46,044 nucleotides of DNA from positions 1 through 46,044 of the forward strand of contig JBNKEI010000167.1 in NCBI GenBank assembly GCA_050288705.1, given 5' to 3'. The stretch's first letter is position 1. Every line of letters begins with the position of its first letter. The DNA is from JBNKEI01 sp050288705 (GTDB lineage Bacteria; Myxococcota; Myxococcia; Myxococcales; UBA5297). The notes under the pieces were generated by a model. That model was not told where the DNA came from. It did not search any database and saw only the letters and a list, made by a program, of their open reading frames with translations. The position numbers and the translations under genes were made by a program. Of this stretch, positions 15,279 through 24,789 are shown piece by piece.

Positions 15279-16631
15279 TTAAATTAATCCTCGTCGCTTG
15301 ATCTCTAAATATCGATTAACTGCCGCAATAGAAAGATTTCGTGGAGTGGAATCGATGATATGAATTCCATTTTTAGCGATTTTTGCTTTTTCGTACTCGC
15401 GCTCCTCCAAAAGGTCTATTGCCACTGCCTGTTTAAAAACATCAATAGATTCCTGAGGGTTTCTACAAATCAAATCTTCCACCGCCTGGTCTCTTAGGGT
15501 AATGCAAATAGGAACATGCCGAACAGCCAAGCGTTTTAGAGGTATCAATAATGACTGCGCTTGCTCTTCGTCAATCAAGTCGGTTAGTACCGCAACTAAT
15601 GCGCGTTTGTGCAGGCGAGTCGCCAGCTCACGAAATAGAGCCTGATAATCCACGTAAGTCAAAATGGGTTCAGTACGATACAGTAAATCGACTATACGTC
15701 GGTACTGGGGCTTCCCCGCGCTAGGCGGCAAAAAGGCACGCACCCCATCCGCAAAAACCGCAATTCCTACCCGGTCTCCATTTTGGATGGCAATAAAAGC
15801 CAAGAAAAGCGCAGCATTAATTGCATGGTCCAATTTAGTCATGGAATCTACCCGCGCCGCCATGGTTCTTCCTGCATCTAAACAGATTAGGACAGTTTGA
15901 CTGCGTTCAGTCTCGCGCACGCGCGTTACTGGACGATGCCAACGAGCAGTAGCCTTCCAATCAACATCGCGCAGAGAATCGCCTTGTACGTATTCACGCA
16001 ATCTCGCGAATTCACTCCCAAATCCGTCGCGCTGTAGTTTGCGTAACCCCAGGTTTTCTAAATCTCTACTGGCCGAGGCCATTACTAGCCGCGATGCCCC
16101 ACTCAAATCAGGGTACACTCCCATTTCTTGTTTAGCTAGGTACTCCCGCTCCAACCAACAGAGACCTATGGGCCCTTGTACACGTAAATAGATGTTTTCA
16201 AACGTAAATTTTCCTCTTTTAGTGGGAGTTACTCTATATGCCCATTTTTTATTCGTTAAAGGATCAATAGCGAATTTAAACTGAATATTATTGATGCCAA
16301 ATGTCTCCGGTACGCTATCTTGTCCACAAACAATCCATGACTTGTCAGTTAAATTTTTTAATGTAATTACTAATTGGTTTTCTAATCCTACATTTAAACG
16401 ACTTTTTTGCACCCTAGAGACTTCAATACGAGCCCGAGTTGCCCATTTCCAATCGAAAACGGTAAGCACCACTAGAATGCCGTCAAATGTTCCGATAATC
16501 CATCGCAGCGCAGGAAAATAAAAGCTTAATAACAAAGGAACGGTGGCCATAAAAATCAGGGTTACTAATCGAGTACTGGGAACAAACCCGGTGACACGAC
16601 TGCCGCTATTTTCGGGAATATTTCCCCTCAA
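15279..16631 (-). CDS. DUF58 protein, partner of MoxR ATPase
   Basis: A 450-residue protein with two N-terminal transmembrane helices (about 17-60), a beta-rich middle, and the DUF58 signature YVQGDSLRDVDWKATARWHR (about 215) followed by a von Willebrand A-like core (VLICLDAGRTM as a degenerate metal-site strand). DUF58 proteins are regularly encoded next to MoxR ATPases and are thought to work with them in protein maturation or stress responses. ATG 16631 overlaps the moxR stop. It lies in the envelope operon with DUF4350 and DUF4129 proteins. Confidence 0.9.
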   Translation of the reverse strand: MRGNIPENSGSRVTGFVPSTRLVTLIFMATVPLLLSFYFPALRWIIGTFDGILVVLTVFDWKWATRARIEVSRVQKSRLNVGLENQLVITLKNLTDKSWIVCGQDSVPETFGINNIQFKFAIDPLTNKKWAYRVTPTKRGKFTFENIYLRVQGPIGLCWLEREYLAKQEMGVYPDLSGASRLVMASASRDLENLGLRKLQRDGFGSEFARLREYVQGDSLRDVDWKATARWHRPVTRVRETERSQTVLICLDAGRTMAARVDSMTKLDHAINAALFLAFIAIQNGDRVGIAVFADGVRAFLPPSAGKPQYRRIVDLLYRTEPILTYVDYQALFRELATRLHKRALVAVLTDLIDEEQAQSLLIPLKRLAVRHVPICITLRDQAVEDLICRNPQESIDVFKQAVAIDLLEEREYEKAKIAKNGIHIIDSTPRNLSIAAVNRYLEIKRRGLI

Positions 16632-17668
16632 CGCGGGACCTCCACCGAGGCAAGGATTTCATCCAAAACTTCTCTGGCATCAATTCCATCGATTTCCGCA
16701 TCAGGAGAAAGAAGCAACCTATGTCTCAATACTGGTCCAGAAAGACTACGCACATCGTCTGGGGTTACAAAGGTTCGACCATGCATTACCGCCCTCGCCT
16801 TTGCCGCCAACAACAAATGCACTGCTGCTCGCGGCCCTGCTCCCAAACGAACTCGGGAGGAAGAACGGGTAGCACACACTATTTGGCGTACATAAACACG
16901 CACAGAAGGTTCAATCTGGATAGACGACAAAGCCTGGCGAATCTTTACCCATTGCGCAATCGATACTGCGGCACAAACCCCGGCAGCTTCAATATCATCT
17001 GCCTTAAACCCTTTATCCACTCTTTCTAGGATAGCGTCTTCTTCCTCTGGTTGGGGATATCCAACCTCGATTTTTAACAGGAAACGGTCTAATTGTGCTT
17101 CTGGCAAAGGATATGTTCCTTCGGAATCAATTGGATTTTCGGTAGCAAAAACCGTAAATACTGGCGAAAGAGCATGTGGTACTCCTTCCAATGTTACCGA
17201 GCGCTCTTGCATCGCTTCTAATAATGCTGCTTGAGTTTTAGCTGGCGCTCGATTAATTTCGTCTGCCAAAACTAAATCACTAAAAATGGGGCCTTTAATT
17301 AGCGAAAATGTTCCTTGCTTTAAATCAAATACGCTAGTACCCAGAATGTCAGCTGGCATTAAATCAGGAGTAAATTGAATGCGCCTGAATCTCGCTTCCA
17401 GAACCTTGGAAACCACCCGTACCATTAATGTCTTGGCGACCCCCGGAACTCCTTCTAATAATACATGCCCCCCAGCCAACAATCCACAAAGAATAGAGTC
17501 TAAACATTCTTCTTGCCCAACCACTGCCTTACGCACTTCTTTCATAATTGCTTGCCGCATGCACGCAGCATTTTCAACCAGCTCTTCGATTTGAAATCCT
17601 GGTTGAGATTTCGGCTCAGACCCTGGCTCAGACAAAGACGCTGAATTAGGTGAAGAAATTAAGGTCAT
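16628..17668 (-). CDS. MoxR family AAA+ ATPase
   Basis: A 346-residue AAA+ ATPase of the MoxR/RavA clade, which acts as a chaperone-like remodeller of partner proteins. Walker A is GVPGVAKT (73-80), Walker B LVLADEIN (132-139), sensor 1 FATENP (174-179), followed by LPEAQLDRFLLK, the MoxR hallmark, and a C-terminal lid. About 25 extra residues rich in Ser, Pro and Glu precede the domain. Stop and start overlap with DUF58 downstream and DUF4350 upstream, so the genes are translationally coupled. Confidence 0.93.
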   Translation of the reverse strand: MTLISSPNSASLSEPGSEPKSQPGFQIEELVENAACMRQAIMKEVRKAVVGQEECLDSILCGLLAGGHVLLEGVPGVAKTLMVRVVSKVLEARFRRIQFTPDLMPADILGTSVFDLKQGTFSLIKGPIFSDLVLADEINRAPAKTQAALLEAMQERSVTLEGVPHALSPVFTVFATENPIDSEGTYPLPEAQLDRFLLKIEVGYPQPEEEDAILERVDKGFKADDIEAAGVCAAVSIAQWVKIRQALSSIQIEPSVRVYVRQIVCATRSSSRVRLGAGPRAAVHLLLAAKARAVMHGRTFVTPDDVRSLSGPVLRHRLLLSPDAEIDGIDAREVLDEILASVEVPR

Positions 17669-18885
17669 AACCTTCTCCCATCGATTCCTTTTCGAATTCT
17701 CGCACAGGTTTTGCCAAAGGATAGCAATTTTTCCTCGTTTTCTTTTACCCGGAGCAAATCATTTTCTGCCTGAAGCAAAACTCTGGCCAAATGCGCCTGA
17801 TTTTGCCTTTCCAAGGCATTGGTAATTCCTTGCAAATTCGCTTTGGGCCCCACTCGCGTTAAGGAACGCATGCTATTAACCAAGCCTTGAAACAACTTGT
17901 GCGCAACATAAGATTTATGCCCGCTTTTCTTTAAAATATACGCCATTGCTAATAAATAGTCGGCTTTAGAAGAAAGCTCTTCGGTAGCAAGAATTTTGGT
18001 TTTCCCCATACGTTTACCAGCAGCGATCGCTAACCAAAGAGCCAGCAATAATTGTAAAACCGCCCAGTGCAGTCCGTGACGAGCACCATATTCACTAATT
18101 GACCTTTCCCCTGTAAAGCCGTGATGAAATTCATCAAACTCAACTATTCTGCCTTGCATGGCCAACACCTGCAATAAATTTATCCAAAATCGGGCATTGT
18201 CTGCTCGTGCAAGGAATTCATTAGAAGCAAACGATGCCGAGGAAATAAAAACTACTTTTCCCTCTCCAAAAGGAAAATAAATGGCTCCCGACAAATAAGT
18301 GTTTGTAGAATCAACTAAGAGAGGAAGCCATGGTTCTCCTTTCGGACGCACATAATAACCAGAAGATTCTGTTTCTACCGTGGTTACTCCTTCGGTATAA
18401 CGAGAAGGCAACCCAGGTACCCATTTACGAAGAATTGAGGACTCTTCACTTGCTATCCACTCCACATAGAAAGATGACCAAAAATCTGCCACTTGCATAT
18501 TAGATAGAGAAACGGTGGTTTCTTCATTGGCATTGCTCTGTTTAGGAGAACTAGCTTTGTTTTCTCTCACCAACAGAAGATTGCCTCCGTTACTAACAAA
18601 TTTCACCAGTGAAGAAAGCTCGGCTTTAGAAATTGTGCTCACTTCCAGCATCACCAGGGTACGCGAAAAGTTGTCAGCCAAATCTCGCAAATCAGAATGT
18701 CTTCGCACAACCCGAATTCCTGCCTTTTGGGCAAGCAAATAGAGCGCCCGCGCTCCCTTGGCCTGCGAACGATAAGTGGAAAGCGGTTCGGAGAAATTTC
18801 CGCGACGCGCGGTTTGCACAAAAAGATAAATAGTCGTTCCCGCAAAAATTATTATCACTAACATTATTGCAAAGCGGTCACGCAT
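17665..18885 (-). CDS. DUF4350-type membrane protein
   Basis: A 406-residue protein with an N-terminal helix (about 6-24), a periplasmic GATase-like domain (ALYLLAQKAGIRVVRRHSDL, then LVKFVSNGGNLLLVRE, and EGKVVFISSASFASNEFLARAD with NARFW), and a second helix near residue 280 (LHWAVLQLLLALWLAIAAG). This is the layout of DUF4350 proteins found in MoxR operons. The soluble C-terminus holds about 120 residues in the cytoplasm. Function is unknown; co-occurrence suggests it is an envelope partner of the MoxR system. It overlaps the genes on both sides by a few bases. Confidence 0.78.
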   Translation of the reverse strand: MRDRFAIMLVIIIFAGTTIYLFVQTARRGNFSEPLSTYRSQAKGARALYLLAQKAGIRVVRRHSDLRDLADNFSRTLVMLEVSTISKAELSSLVKFVSNGGNLLLVRENKASSPKQSNANEETTVSLSNMQVADFWSSFYVEWIASEESSILRKWVPGLPSRYTEGVTTVETESSGYYVRPKGEPWLPLLVDSTNTYLSGAIYFPFGEGKVVFISSASFASNEFLARADNARFWINLLQVLAMQGRIVEFDEFHHGFTGERSISEYGARHGLHWAVLQLLLALWLAIAAGKRMGKTKILATEELSSKADYLLAMAYILKKSGHKSYVAHKLFQGLVNSMRSLTRVGPKANLQGITNALERQNQAHLARVLLQAENDLLRVKENEEKLLSFGKTCARIRKGIDGRRL

Positions 18886-20707
18886 CGCTTTTTGCCTTAT
18901 GCTCCAGAATAAGCCTGGCCTGCTCCAAAACCTCGCTGTAGCCTCGTTGGTTGGCGCCTAATCTCCCATACCAAATAAAATCAAATCGACGAGTAAGCGT
19001 TTGCAGAATTATGCCTTTTGAGTCCTCTCCTTGAAAATTCTTTACATACTCCCAGTTGCTTCGCGTGGAATCGTACTCAATACAGCCTTGCCGGTGCAGC
19101 TCGCAAAGCACCGCCAAATAAAGAGCGCGCACCGCTCCACGGTAATCACCACCCATAGCAAGCCCACTGGCCTGCTGGCTCCATCCCCGCGGAGTTTGGG
19201 AAAGTGCCGATTCGCTTTCTTCATTTGCTGGTAAACCATTTTCCTTAGCAGACACTAAGGTTGTACTAATTTGGTTCCTCTTAAAACGTATTAAAAACCA
19301 AATAGCAATTACTAAGACCAAACCTATTATTACATAAATCAGCAATTGTGAAATATTGGCATTTAGTCCTGTCATTCGATACTGACGCTTTTGCTTCGCA
19401 GAATTATCTTTTTTTTCTTCAAGCCATTTTCTTATCTTTTCCCATAACTGAACAAAGTAATTAGTTTTTTCTTCATTTTGATTGCCATTTAACTTTTTGG
19501 AGGTGTTTTCAAATTCTGGGCGCGCCAGAATCTGACTGGCAGCTTCTTTGGGAGCAAAACAATCAGGGCAAAATCCGTCGCCTCTATTTAGTTGCTCCAT
19601 TTCTTCTAGCGCCATTTTTAGTTGCAAAGCCAGAACCATTCGACTTTCGTCAGTTTCTTCAGATTCATATTCTTTCGCGAACTGCGCAATATAGCGACCT
19701 AGTGCTTCCTTCCTTTCGCCGCGGTATTGCTTGGCGTTACGTATGGTTTTTTGAATAGTGTGGTGTTCTTTATTGTTGCCAGCCATGGGTAAAATCAACT
19801 TTTCTGCTAACCTTTGCATTTTCTCCGCGGTGCGATCGTCATTGCCAGCCAGGGCATGCAGAGGGAAAACACCAACCAAAATCATTCCCAGCGCCAACCC
19901 TTTTACTTTTTTGTTTGCTGTAAGTTGTTCTATTGATGCTAATAAATCGAAACCTTCCTTGCGAATACGAGCGTCTACCAGCAACAATACCCCCAAGGCG
20001 TTTTTTATCGGCTCCAGAAGTATAGCAGTCAACGAAACTAGAAATAAAACATATATCAAATTTGCATGAGAACAGAAGTTCTGAAGATAGGCAATATCCA
20101 CAGCAAAAAAACTGCGCGCTAAAAACATTCCAAACCAAATTCCGCCATGAATGTTTACCATTACTATGCCAAAACTCAGCCAATGAAGCATTCTTATAAT
20201 GTAAGAAGTCCCCAATCCGATACGCTTTCGACATACCCGCCCTACTGAAAATGCCCCGGCCTCTCCTCTAACCACCAAAGAATGAGCCGCATAAAGCGGC
20301 GACCAGAGTAGAAGACCCACAAATAGTATAAAAGGATTAATCACCCAGCTAAAGAATACAATCATTCCACTGGCACTCATCAATGAGGGGGCTCGTTGGA
20401 GAGCTTGGGCAAACCCCTGCCATATGGAGATATTTCTGCCCTCCAATACCGCTTCTGAGCACAAAGATGCCGCCCCTGCAAATAGCGAGCGAATCATCAA
20501 ACACATGACAAAAATAGCAGTAGCAGAAACAAATGATTGCTGGCGGTTTATCCTATCGGCCAATATCATTCCTGACGCCGCTGGAAATACCATACCAACC
20601 ATAGAAAGAATAACTAGCGGGGTTTTTCCGCGAATGCATAGATGAATAGCCGAATCGTATAACTCTACTGGTCCACGGGGACGCAAATCAGGTGCAACCA
20701 CCGCCAT
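18878..20707 (-). CDS. Multi-spanning membrane protein with C-terminal DUF4129
   Basis: About 609 residues. The first 300 hold six or more hydrophobic helices, then a charged helical stretch, a single helix near LLIYVIIGLVLVIAIWFLI, and a cytoplasmic DUF4129 domain with its typical GDYRGAVRALYLAVLCELHR, an SNWEY segment and FDFIWYG. A CPDC pair lies in the middle loop. DUF4129 proteins accompany MoxR-DUF58 loci. ATG 20707 is chosen because it follows the zinc-finger gene's stop codon directly (two bases between); a TTG at 20722 would overlap it. No clear ribosome site is visible, which fits translational coupling. Confidence 0.8.
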   Translation of the reverse strand: MAVVAPDLRPRGPVELYDSAIHLCIRGKTPLVILSMVGMVFPAASGMILADRINRQQSFVSATAIFVMCLMIRSLFAGAASLCSEAVLEGRNISIWQGFAQALQRAPSLMSASGMIVFFSWVINPFILFVGLLLWSPLYAAHSLVVRGEAGAFSVGRVCRKRIGLGTSYIIRMLHWLSFGIVMVNIHGGIWFGMFLARSFFAVDIAYLQNFCSHANLIYVLFLVSLTAILLEPIKNALGVLLLVDARIRKEGFDLLASIEQLTANKKVKGLALGMILVGVFPLHALAGNDDRTAEKMQRLAEKLILPMAGNNKEHHTIQKTIRNAKQYRGERKEALGRYIAQFAKEYESEETDESRMVLALQLKMALEEMEQLNRGDGFCPDCFAPKEAASQILARPEFENTSKKLNGNQNEEKTNYFVQLWEKIRKWLEEKKDNSAKQKRQYRMTGLNANISQLLIYVIIGLVLVIAIWFLIRFKRNQISTTLVSAKENGLPANEESESALSQTPRGWSQQASGLAMGGDYRGAVRALYLAVLCELHRQGCIEYDSTRSNWEYVKNFQGEDSKGIILQTLTRRFDFIWYGRLGANQRGYSEVLEQARLILEHKAKSDA

Positions 20708-20709
20708 AG

Positions 20710-20991
20710 TTAAAAAAACCAATGCCTAGCAAGCGAGATTAATCCTACCAATCCACCAAACAGCAAGCCAAACACCAGCAAAAGAAAAAGCAAGGAAGTA
20801 GCTCGGTAATCGGATTTACACACAGTGGCCTGTGCCGAGCTATTCATAGTCGCCAGACAAGCAGAACAACGATTTATGCCATCGAACTGAGTAGTACATT
20901 CTGTACATATTACCTGGCGACACTCCACACAAACACCAATGCCCTTCCGCTCGGGATGGTATTGGCATCTTCCTTCTCCGTACAGAAGCAT
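20710..20991 (-). CDS. Small B-box-like zinc-finger membrane protein
   Basis: A 93-residue protein with an N-terminal cysteine/histidine cluster, CQYHPERKGIGVCVEC then VICTECTTQF and CSAC, giving paired C-x2-C/H ligands that resemble a B-box zinc finger, followed by a single C-terminal transmembrane helix (ATSLLFLLLVFGLLFGGLVG). ATG 20991 has GGTGAG about five bases upstream; an earlier TTG at 21012 has weaker support. It is the first of the tightly packed MoxR-group genes and may be a membrane adaptor. Similar B-box plus helix proteins occur in myxobacteria, from memory. Confidence 0.75.
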   Translation of the reverse strand: MLLYGEGRCQYHPERKGIGVCVECRQVICTECTTQFDGINRCSACLATMNSSAQATVCKSDYRATSLLFLLLVFGLLFGGLVGLISLARHWFF

Positions 20992-21043
20992 AGCGCTCAC
21001 CGGTTTAAACAACAGCCTCAGGTTCCCGGCAGACCACTAGCTC

Positions 21044-21316
21044 CTAGGAAGTAGATGATTTAGAAACATTTTCTTCCAATCGGCGGACAGCATCTTCTAG
21101 CTCTTCAATTTTCTTTCTAAGACTATCTACGTCTTCAATAGAGGGGAGATTGGCCGCAGAAAGCGCTAGGCGAACATGCTTGTCCAGCATGCCTTTGGCT
21201 TTTAAGCTATTGGTTACTACTGTTTGCACAGCATTAACAAACCGTTCGTTAGACATAAGTTGCTGGGCCAGTTTTCCCACCTGCTCTTCACCAACTTCAA
21301 AAATTTTCTTCAACAT
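21044..21316 (-). CDS. Phasin-like coiled-coil protein
   Basis: A 90-residue helical protein (MLKKIFEVGEEQVGKLAQQL..., then a C-terminal coiled coil IEDVDSLRKKIEELEDAVRR) resembling small phasin-superfamily or granule-associated proteins. ATG 21316 has AGGAG eight bases upstream; a longer frame from 21382 would begin inside the repeat at 21335-21432 and is rejected. It is 118 bases after the propeller gene and 52 before the zinc-finger gene. Polyhydroxyalkanoate binding is not proven, as no synthase gene is in view. Confidence 0.7.
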   Translation of the reverse strand: MLKKIFEVGEEQVGKLAQQLMSNERFVNAVQTVVTNSLKAKGMLDKHVRLALSAANLPSIEDVDSLRKKIEELEDAVRRLEENVSKSSTS

Positions 21317-21334
21317 CGGTTTTCTCCTAATGAG

Positions 21335-21432
21335 CAATTGCAAAATCCCAATCTTCCGCTTTGAGCGAGCAAAGCTCGCCATTGCTCTACTCGGGACTCT
21401 CGCCCCAAACCCTATCAGCCGGGGTTTTGCAC
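21335..21432. repeat. MITE-like palindromic repeat, copy 1
   Basis: About 98 bp running from CAATTGCAAAATCCC to GGGGTTTTGCA, with imperfect terminal inverted repeats and an internal hairpin GCTTTG-AGCGAG-CAAAGC. It is about 80 percent identical by eye to 25365-25468, same orientation. It fills the gap between the propeller stop and the ribosome site of the phasin-like gene. Confidence 0.8.
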
Positions 21433-21433
21433 C

Positions 21434-23209
21434 TTAATCAAACACCGTTACTCCCCGCGCCGTTCCATTGCGTGCTCCTGCTAAATCAACCATGACTAGA
21501 GCATGTCCTCCTAAGTAGATCGCATAAAACCGACCTGACGTTGGGTGCGATACTACCGCACTAGGCATGGACAGCGTTGCACCTACGTCAATACTAAAAG
21601 GCATTATTTCCAACTCGTATGCCCAATCGCGCTCCAAAACCCTATTTCCAATTCGAAAGGACAAATCCTCTGCATCAAATGTTTCACCGCGAGAAACTCG
21701 CCCGAGATTCTGGCGGACATTGCTCTGCACCAAATATTTGTCTGCAACACGCACGGCATAGGAGAACACCGGAGGCAAGCATTCACTTTCAAAATGGGAT
21801 AATACCAGTTCGTTTGCCGACACTGCTTCTATATTGGCTTCTACAGAAGGACAGCCTTCGTAACTTTCAAAAACAACCAAATCGCCCTGTTCTATGCCTT
21901 TTTGGTCAAAATTCGCCCCGTTTTCCACAATTTTTCCGCTCTCGATAGCGCCCTGGGTCCAGCTCCCCAGCACTCCTTCCCAGGTAACCGTAATTTTTTC
22001 TTGGCTTCCTTGGATGTCTCCTATCGATAGATTGAAGAAGTCACTACTGGCAGCTGATGACGAACTACCATCTGGTCTTCGAATCACTACCTTTCCTTGA
22101 TCGACGCCATTGAGTAATTGAAAATTTGCCCCATCCAATGGGTAGAGGTGACCATCACTAGAGGACACCAACGCCGGGTCGACAACAGTAATTACTTGCC
22201 CATCAGGAAGAGTTATTTGCGCTTCGCCCGCAGCCACCGCAATTCCCCGCGGAACTCCCGGAACCTTCAATTCTTTATCTACTTTAGTGTAGACGCCATC
22301 TTGAATATCGACCGCCACTATTCCATTACATGATGCTTCCGCAGTACATGTATCGGGCTCCAATAGTCCGAATAAGCGGGTTCCGGCTGAATTGAAAGCT
22401 AATGACTTCAAGGGCCCTCCCACATCTACCGCTTCACATACTGCCGGCGACGGGGCCAAATCACACATCAGTAGACCCTGAGTCCCTTTTTCCCCGCCAA
22501 GACGATTGGCTATGGCCAACCGCTGAGGAAAACGCGGCGAAATCGCCATGGCCTGCGGTTGAAAAAAAGGCGCTTGGTATTTGCTGTCCAATGATGTCTG
22601 CAAAAGCTCTGTCCTTGCCGACTGCGACTGGGCCAGCGATTGAGCAAAGCTGGCTAAATAAATTGCCCCATTTCCACTTTCCTCTTCTACCACTCCCAAA
22701 ACAAGCTGTACGTCGCTACCCTCGGTATAAGGCAACATTGCAATGGAAACGGCAGAGGTGGGAACCGGGAACGAACCCAAGGTTACCAATCTTTTGGTGG
22801 ACAACGCGGTAACCTGGGAATTCACCACCGATAAAGCAAAAGCAAGGGGAGCGGTCACGCCCTCGGTGCTGGTATAGCTAGCAACTGCTACTGGCGCAGG
22901 TGCGGTGGGTATGGATAGCGGAAAAAGCGGATTAGGAGCCCGCACAAAACGCGGTGGACCTTGGGCAGTGTCCAAAACCTGAAGCTCGTCTTGGCTAGAG
23001 TTAGCCACCAAAAGAAACTGTCCAGCTATAGATAAGGAGCTTGGCCCTTCCAGGTCAGCGGATAAAGAGGGAGCATTATCCGCACAACTTACCTTTACAG
23101 CCAACAATGCAACCAGCAATACCGACCCGATTGCCATTCGGCGGTAACTACTCGGATGGCAAAAAATTCTACCGGCCAATAGGCGTTTTAGACGCAAATT
23201 TGGTTTCAT
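21434..23209 (-). CDS. Exported beta-propeller-like protein
   Basis: A 591-residue exported protein. The N-terminus has a basic region, then a hydrophobic helix (MAIGSVLLVALLAVKVSC) ending in Cys at a poor lipobox (KVSC), so lipoprotein status is uncertain. The body has YncE/NHL-like propeller signatures (SLSIAGQFLLVANSSQDELQ, then AMAISPRFPQRLAIANRLGG, VPGVPRGIAVAAGE) and ends with AVVSHPTSGRFYAIYLGGHA. Such proteins typically mediate protein contacts at the envelope; there is no catalytic motif. ATG 23209 overlaps the stop of the upstream propeller lipoprotein gene, so the two are co-translated. Confidence 0.75.
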   Translation of the reverse strand: MKPNLRLKRLLAGRIFCHPSSYRRMAIGSVLLVALLAVKVSCADNAPSLSADLEGPSSLSIAGQFLLVANSSQDELQVLDTAQGPPRFVRAPNPLFPLSIPTAPAPVAVASYTSTEGVTAPLAFALSVVNSQVTALSTKRLVTLGSFPVPTSAVSIAMLPYTEGSDVQLVLGVVEEESGNGAIYLASFAQSLAQSQSARTELLQTSLDSKYQAPFFQPQAMAISPRFPQRLAIANRLGGEKGTQGLLMCDLAPSPAVCEAVDVGGPLKSLAFNSAGTRLFGLLEPDTCTAEASCNGIVAVDIQDGVYTKVDKELKVPGVPRGIAVAAGEAQITLPDGQVITVVDPALVSSSDGHLYPLDGANFQLLNGVDQGKVVIRRPDGSSSSAASSDFFNLSIGDIQGSQEKITVTWEGVLGSWTQGAIESGKIVENGANFDQKGIEQGDLVVFESYEGCPSVEANIEAVSANELVLSHFESECLPPVFSYAVRVADKYLVQSNVRQNLGRVSRGETFDAEDLSFRIGNRVLERDWAYELEIMPFSIDVGATLSMPSAVVSHPTSGRFYAIYLGGHALVMVDLAGARNGTARGVTVFD

Positions 23210-24609
23210 TGTAGGCTTCCCACTAGCTTGGCAGAGCGTGGATTGTCCAAATCGGGGATGTCAATAACACTTAACGAATGATTACCGAAACTAGCCACAT
23301 ATATGCGCCGACCATTTTTTTCCCCGCTACTACCCGCCGGCAGATTCGATTGCGCCATCCCAAAAGGCTTATCAATGGTAACCAAGCCTTGCTCAGTCAC
23401 CTGCTCGTGCAACATAGCAACTACCTCGCCTAATTCGTCGTCATATAATGCAACAATACTGGAATCAGTACAGGCAATCGCTACCAAGTCCTTTTTGTTG
23501 GGACGCGCAATAACCATTACCTCGCTGGCACCGCTAGGTAAGGAAATAAGGTTTACAAACCTATCACTGGCATCTTCCAAACCAGTGTCGTAAATCAATA
23601 ATCCGTCCGGATCACTGGTGGAAATGAATAGACGCTGGCCATTATGAGCACTACGCGCGATTCCCCTTCCCTCGGCTACCTGCGTTTTTTCGGTTAGCTT
23701 TAAATCAATTACTTCTTGACCTACCAAAACGCGCAAAGCCTTTGATTCGCCTATTGATGGTGAAATATACTTTCCGGTAAAAAATACTCCTGTTTCCGGT
23801 AGCGCAACAATGCCCTGAGATGCGGGAATACCAATATCAAAAAAGCTCAAATCATGCAGATCTTCCGTATTAGACTGCGCTAAATAGGAAATCCGGTTTT
23901 TTCCGGAATTTTCAGGATCATCGGAGGGACGAAGCGGTGTGACAAATATTTTCTGGCCTTCTATCGCAATTCCAAAAGGATCTACCGTACGCACACGAGC
24001 ATTGTTTGCCTGCTGCAAGCGAACCCCCTGATCGAAACAATCTTGAGAATTACTTGAATTTGCTTCTTGTGCAGGCCAACAGCTCAAAAGTGGCCCATCA
24101 GCTTGAAAGGCGTATAGCCGCCCTTCCGAACGAGTAGGCACGAACAGCCTTATTACACGAGAGTTTACGTCCTGAAAGGGCGTATAAGAGGCAATCATTC
24201 CGGCAAAGCTATCAATGAAGACCACTCCTTGATTAGAACTAACTGCCCCACCTATTGGTCCATTGAGAGGTTCTGGCAAAACACTGGTATCAACCGCCAT
24301 CACTGACCCTCGGTTATACTCCAGGTCGAAATTGGAATTGACCACATATAGAAAGGGCTTTCCTTTTCTATCGGGAGGCTCACTTACAGCAACCGATACC
24401 GGGTAATGAAAGCGATCAACAGGAGGACGTTCGCCGGTGTTGGTTTCCACACATCCTAGCAAAAAGGCAAGCATACCAATTGCAGACAGCTTTCTAACCG
24501 GTCTTAAGCAAATCCATCTTGGGCAAAACCACTCGCCACCTCTAAGGGCAACTCCATTAACTGGCGGGCATAGAAATTGGCCGATTGTAGAAAAATATCT
24601 GTGGCGCAC
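23206..24609 (-). CDS. Beta-propeller lipoprotein
   Basis: A 467-residue protein starting at GTG 24609 with GGGGAT just upstream. A long basic n-region precedes a lipoprotein signal ending LAFLLGC (C about 52), so it is predicted to be lipidated. The body shows propeller-like repeats (HYPVSVAVSEPPDRKGKPFL, then LYVVNSNFDLEYNRGSVMAV; GRRIYVASFGNHSLSVIDIP near the end). Cysteines around 178 and 190 could form a disulfide. It overlaps the next propeller gene by 4 bases. Pairs of this kind of lipoprotein are common in myxobacteria, from memory; the role is unknown. Confidence 0.75.
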   Translation of the reverse strand: MRHRYFSTIGQFLCPPVNGVALRGGEWFCPRWICLRPVRKLSAIGMLAFLLGCVETNTGERPPVDRFHYPVSVAVSEPPDRKGKPFLYVVNSNFDLEYNRGSVMAVDTSVLPEPLNGPIGGAVSSNQGVVFIDSFAGMIASYTPFQDVNSRVIRLFVPTRSEGRLYAFQADGPLLSCWPAQEANSSNSQDCFDQGVRLQQANNARVRTVDPFGIAIEGQKIFVTPLRPSDDPENSGKNRISYLAQSNTEDLHDLSFFDIGIPASQGIVALPETGVFFTGKYISPSIGESKALRVLVGQEVIDLKLTEKTQVAEGRGIARSAHNGQRLFISTSDPDGLLIYDTGLEDASDRFVNLISLPSGASEVMVIARPNKKDLVAIACTDSSIVALYDDELGEVVAMLHEQVTEQGLVTIDKPFGMAQSNLPAGSSGEKNGRRIYVASFGNHSLSVIDIPDLDNPRSAKLVGSLQ

Positions 24610-24683
24610 AAGTATCCCCTGTTAAATCTCAAAGTTTGACAGCCAAGGCACATTGGGGTCAAGAAAAACCTATCGCCGACAGA

Positions 24684-24714
24684 GAGTATCCCTATTCCTG
24701 TAGGCAGAATACTC
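24684..24714. repeat. Nested inverted repeat upstream of the propeller operon
   Basis: Minus strand GAGTAT ... ATACTC encloses an imperfect inner palindrome ATTCTG-ccta-CAGGAAT. It lies between the stop of the gene ending at 24790 and the propeller gene start at 24609. It could be a terminator for the first gene (no T-run) or an operator for the second. Confidence 0.4.
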
Positions 24715-24789
24715 TAAAGCTTAGGTCGGGTGCCTTGTAAACTACTATTTGCTCGTTTTTTGAAACCGCTCGCTTTTAATTGGGCTACC

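Noticed and set aside
21317..21382. N-terminal extension of the phasin-like protein
   Set aside because: It is read from the mobile-like repeat and lies upstream of a clear AGGAG site and ATG at 21316.
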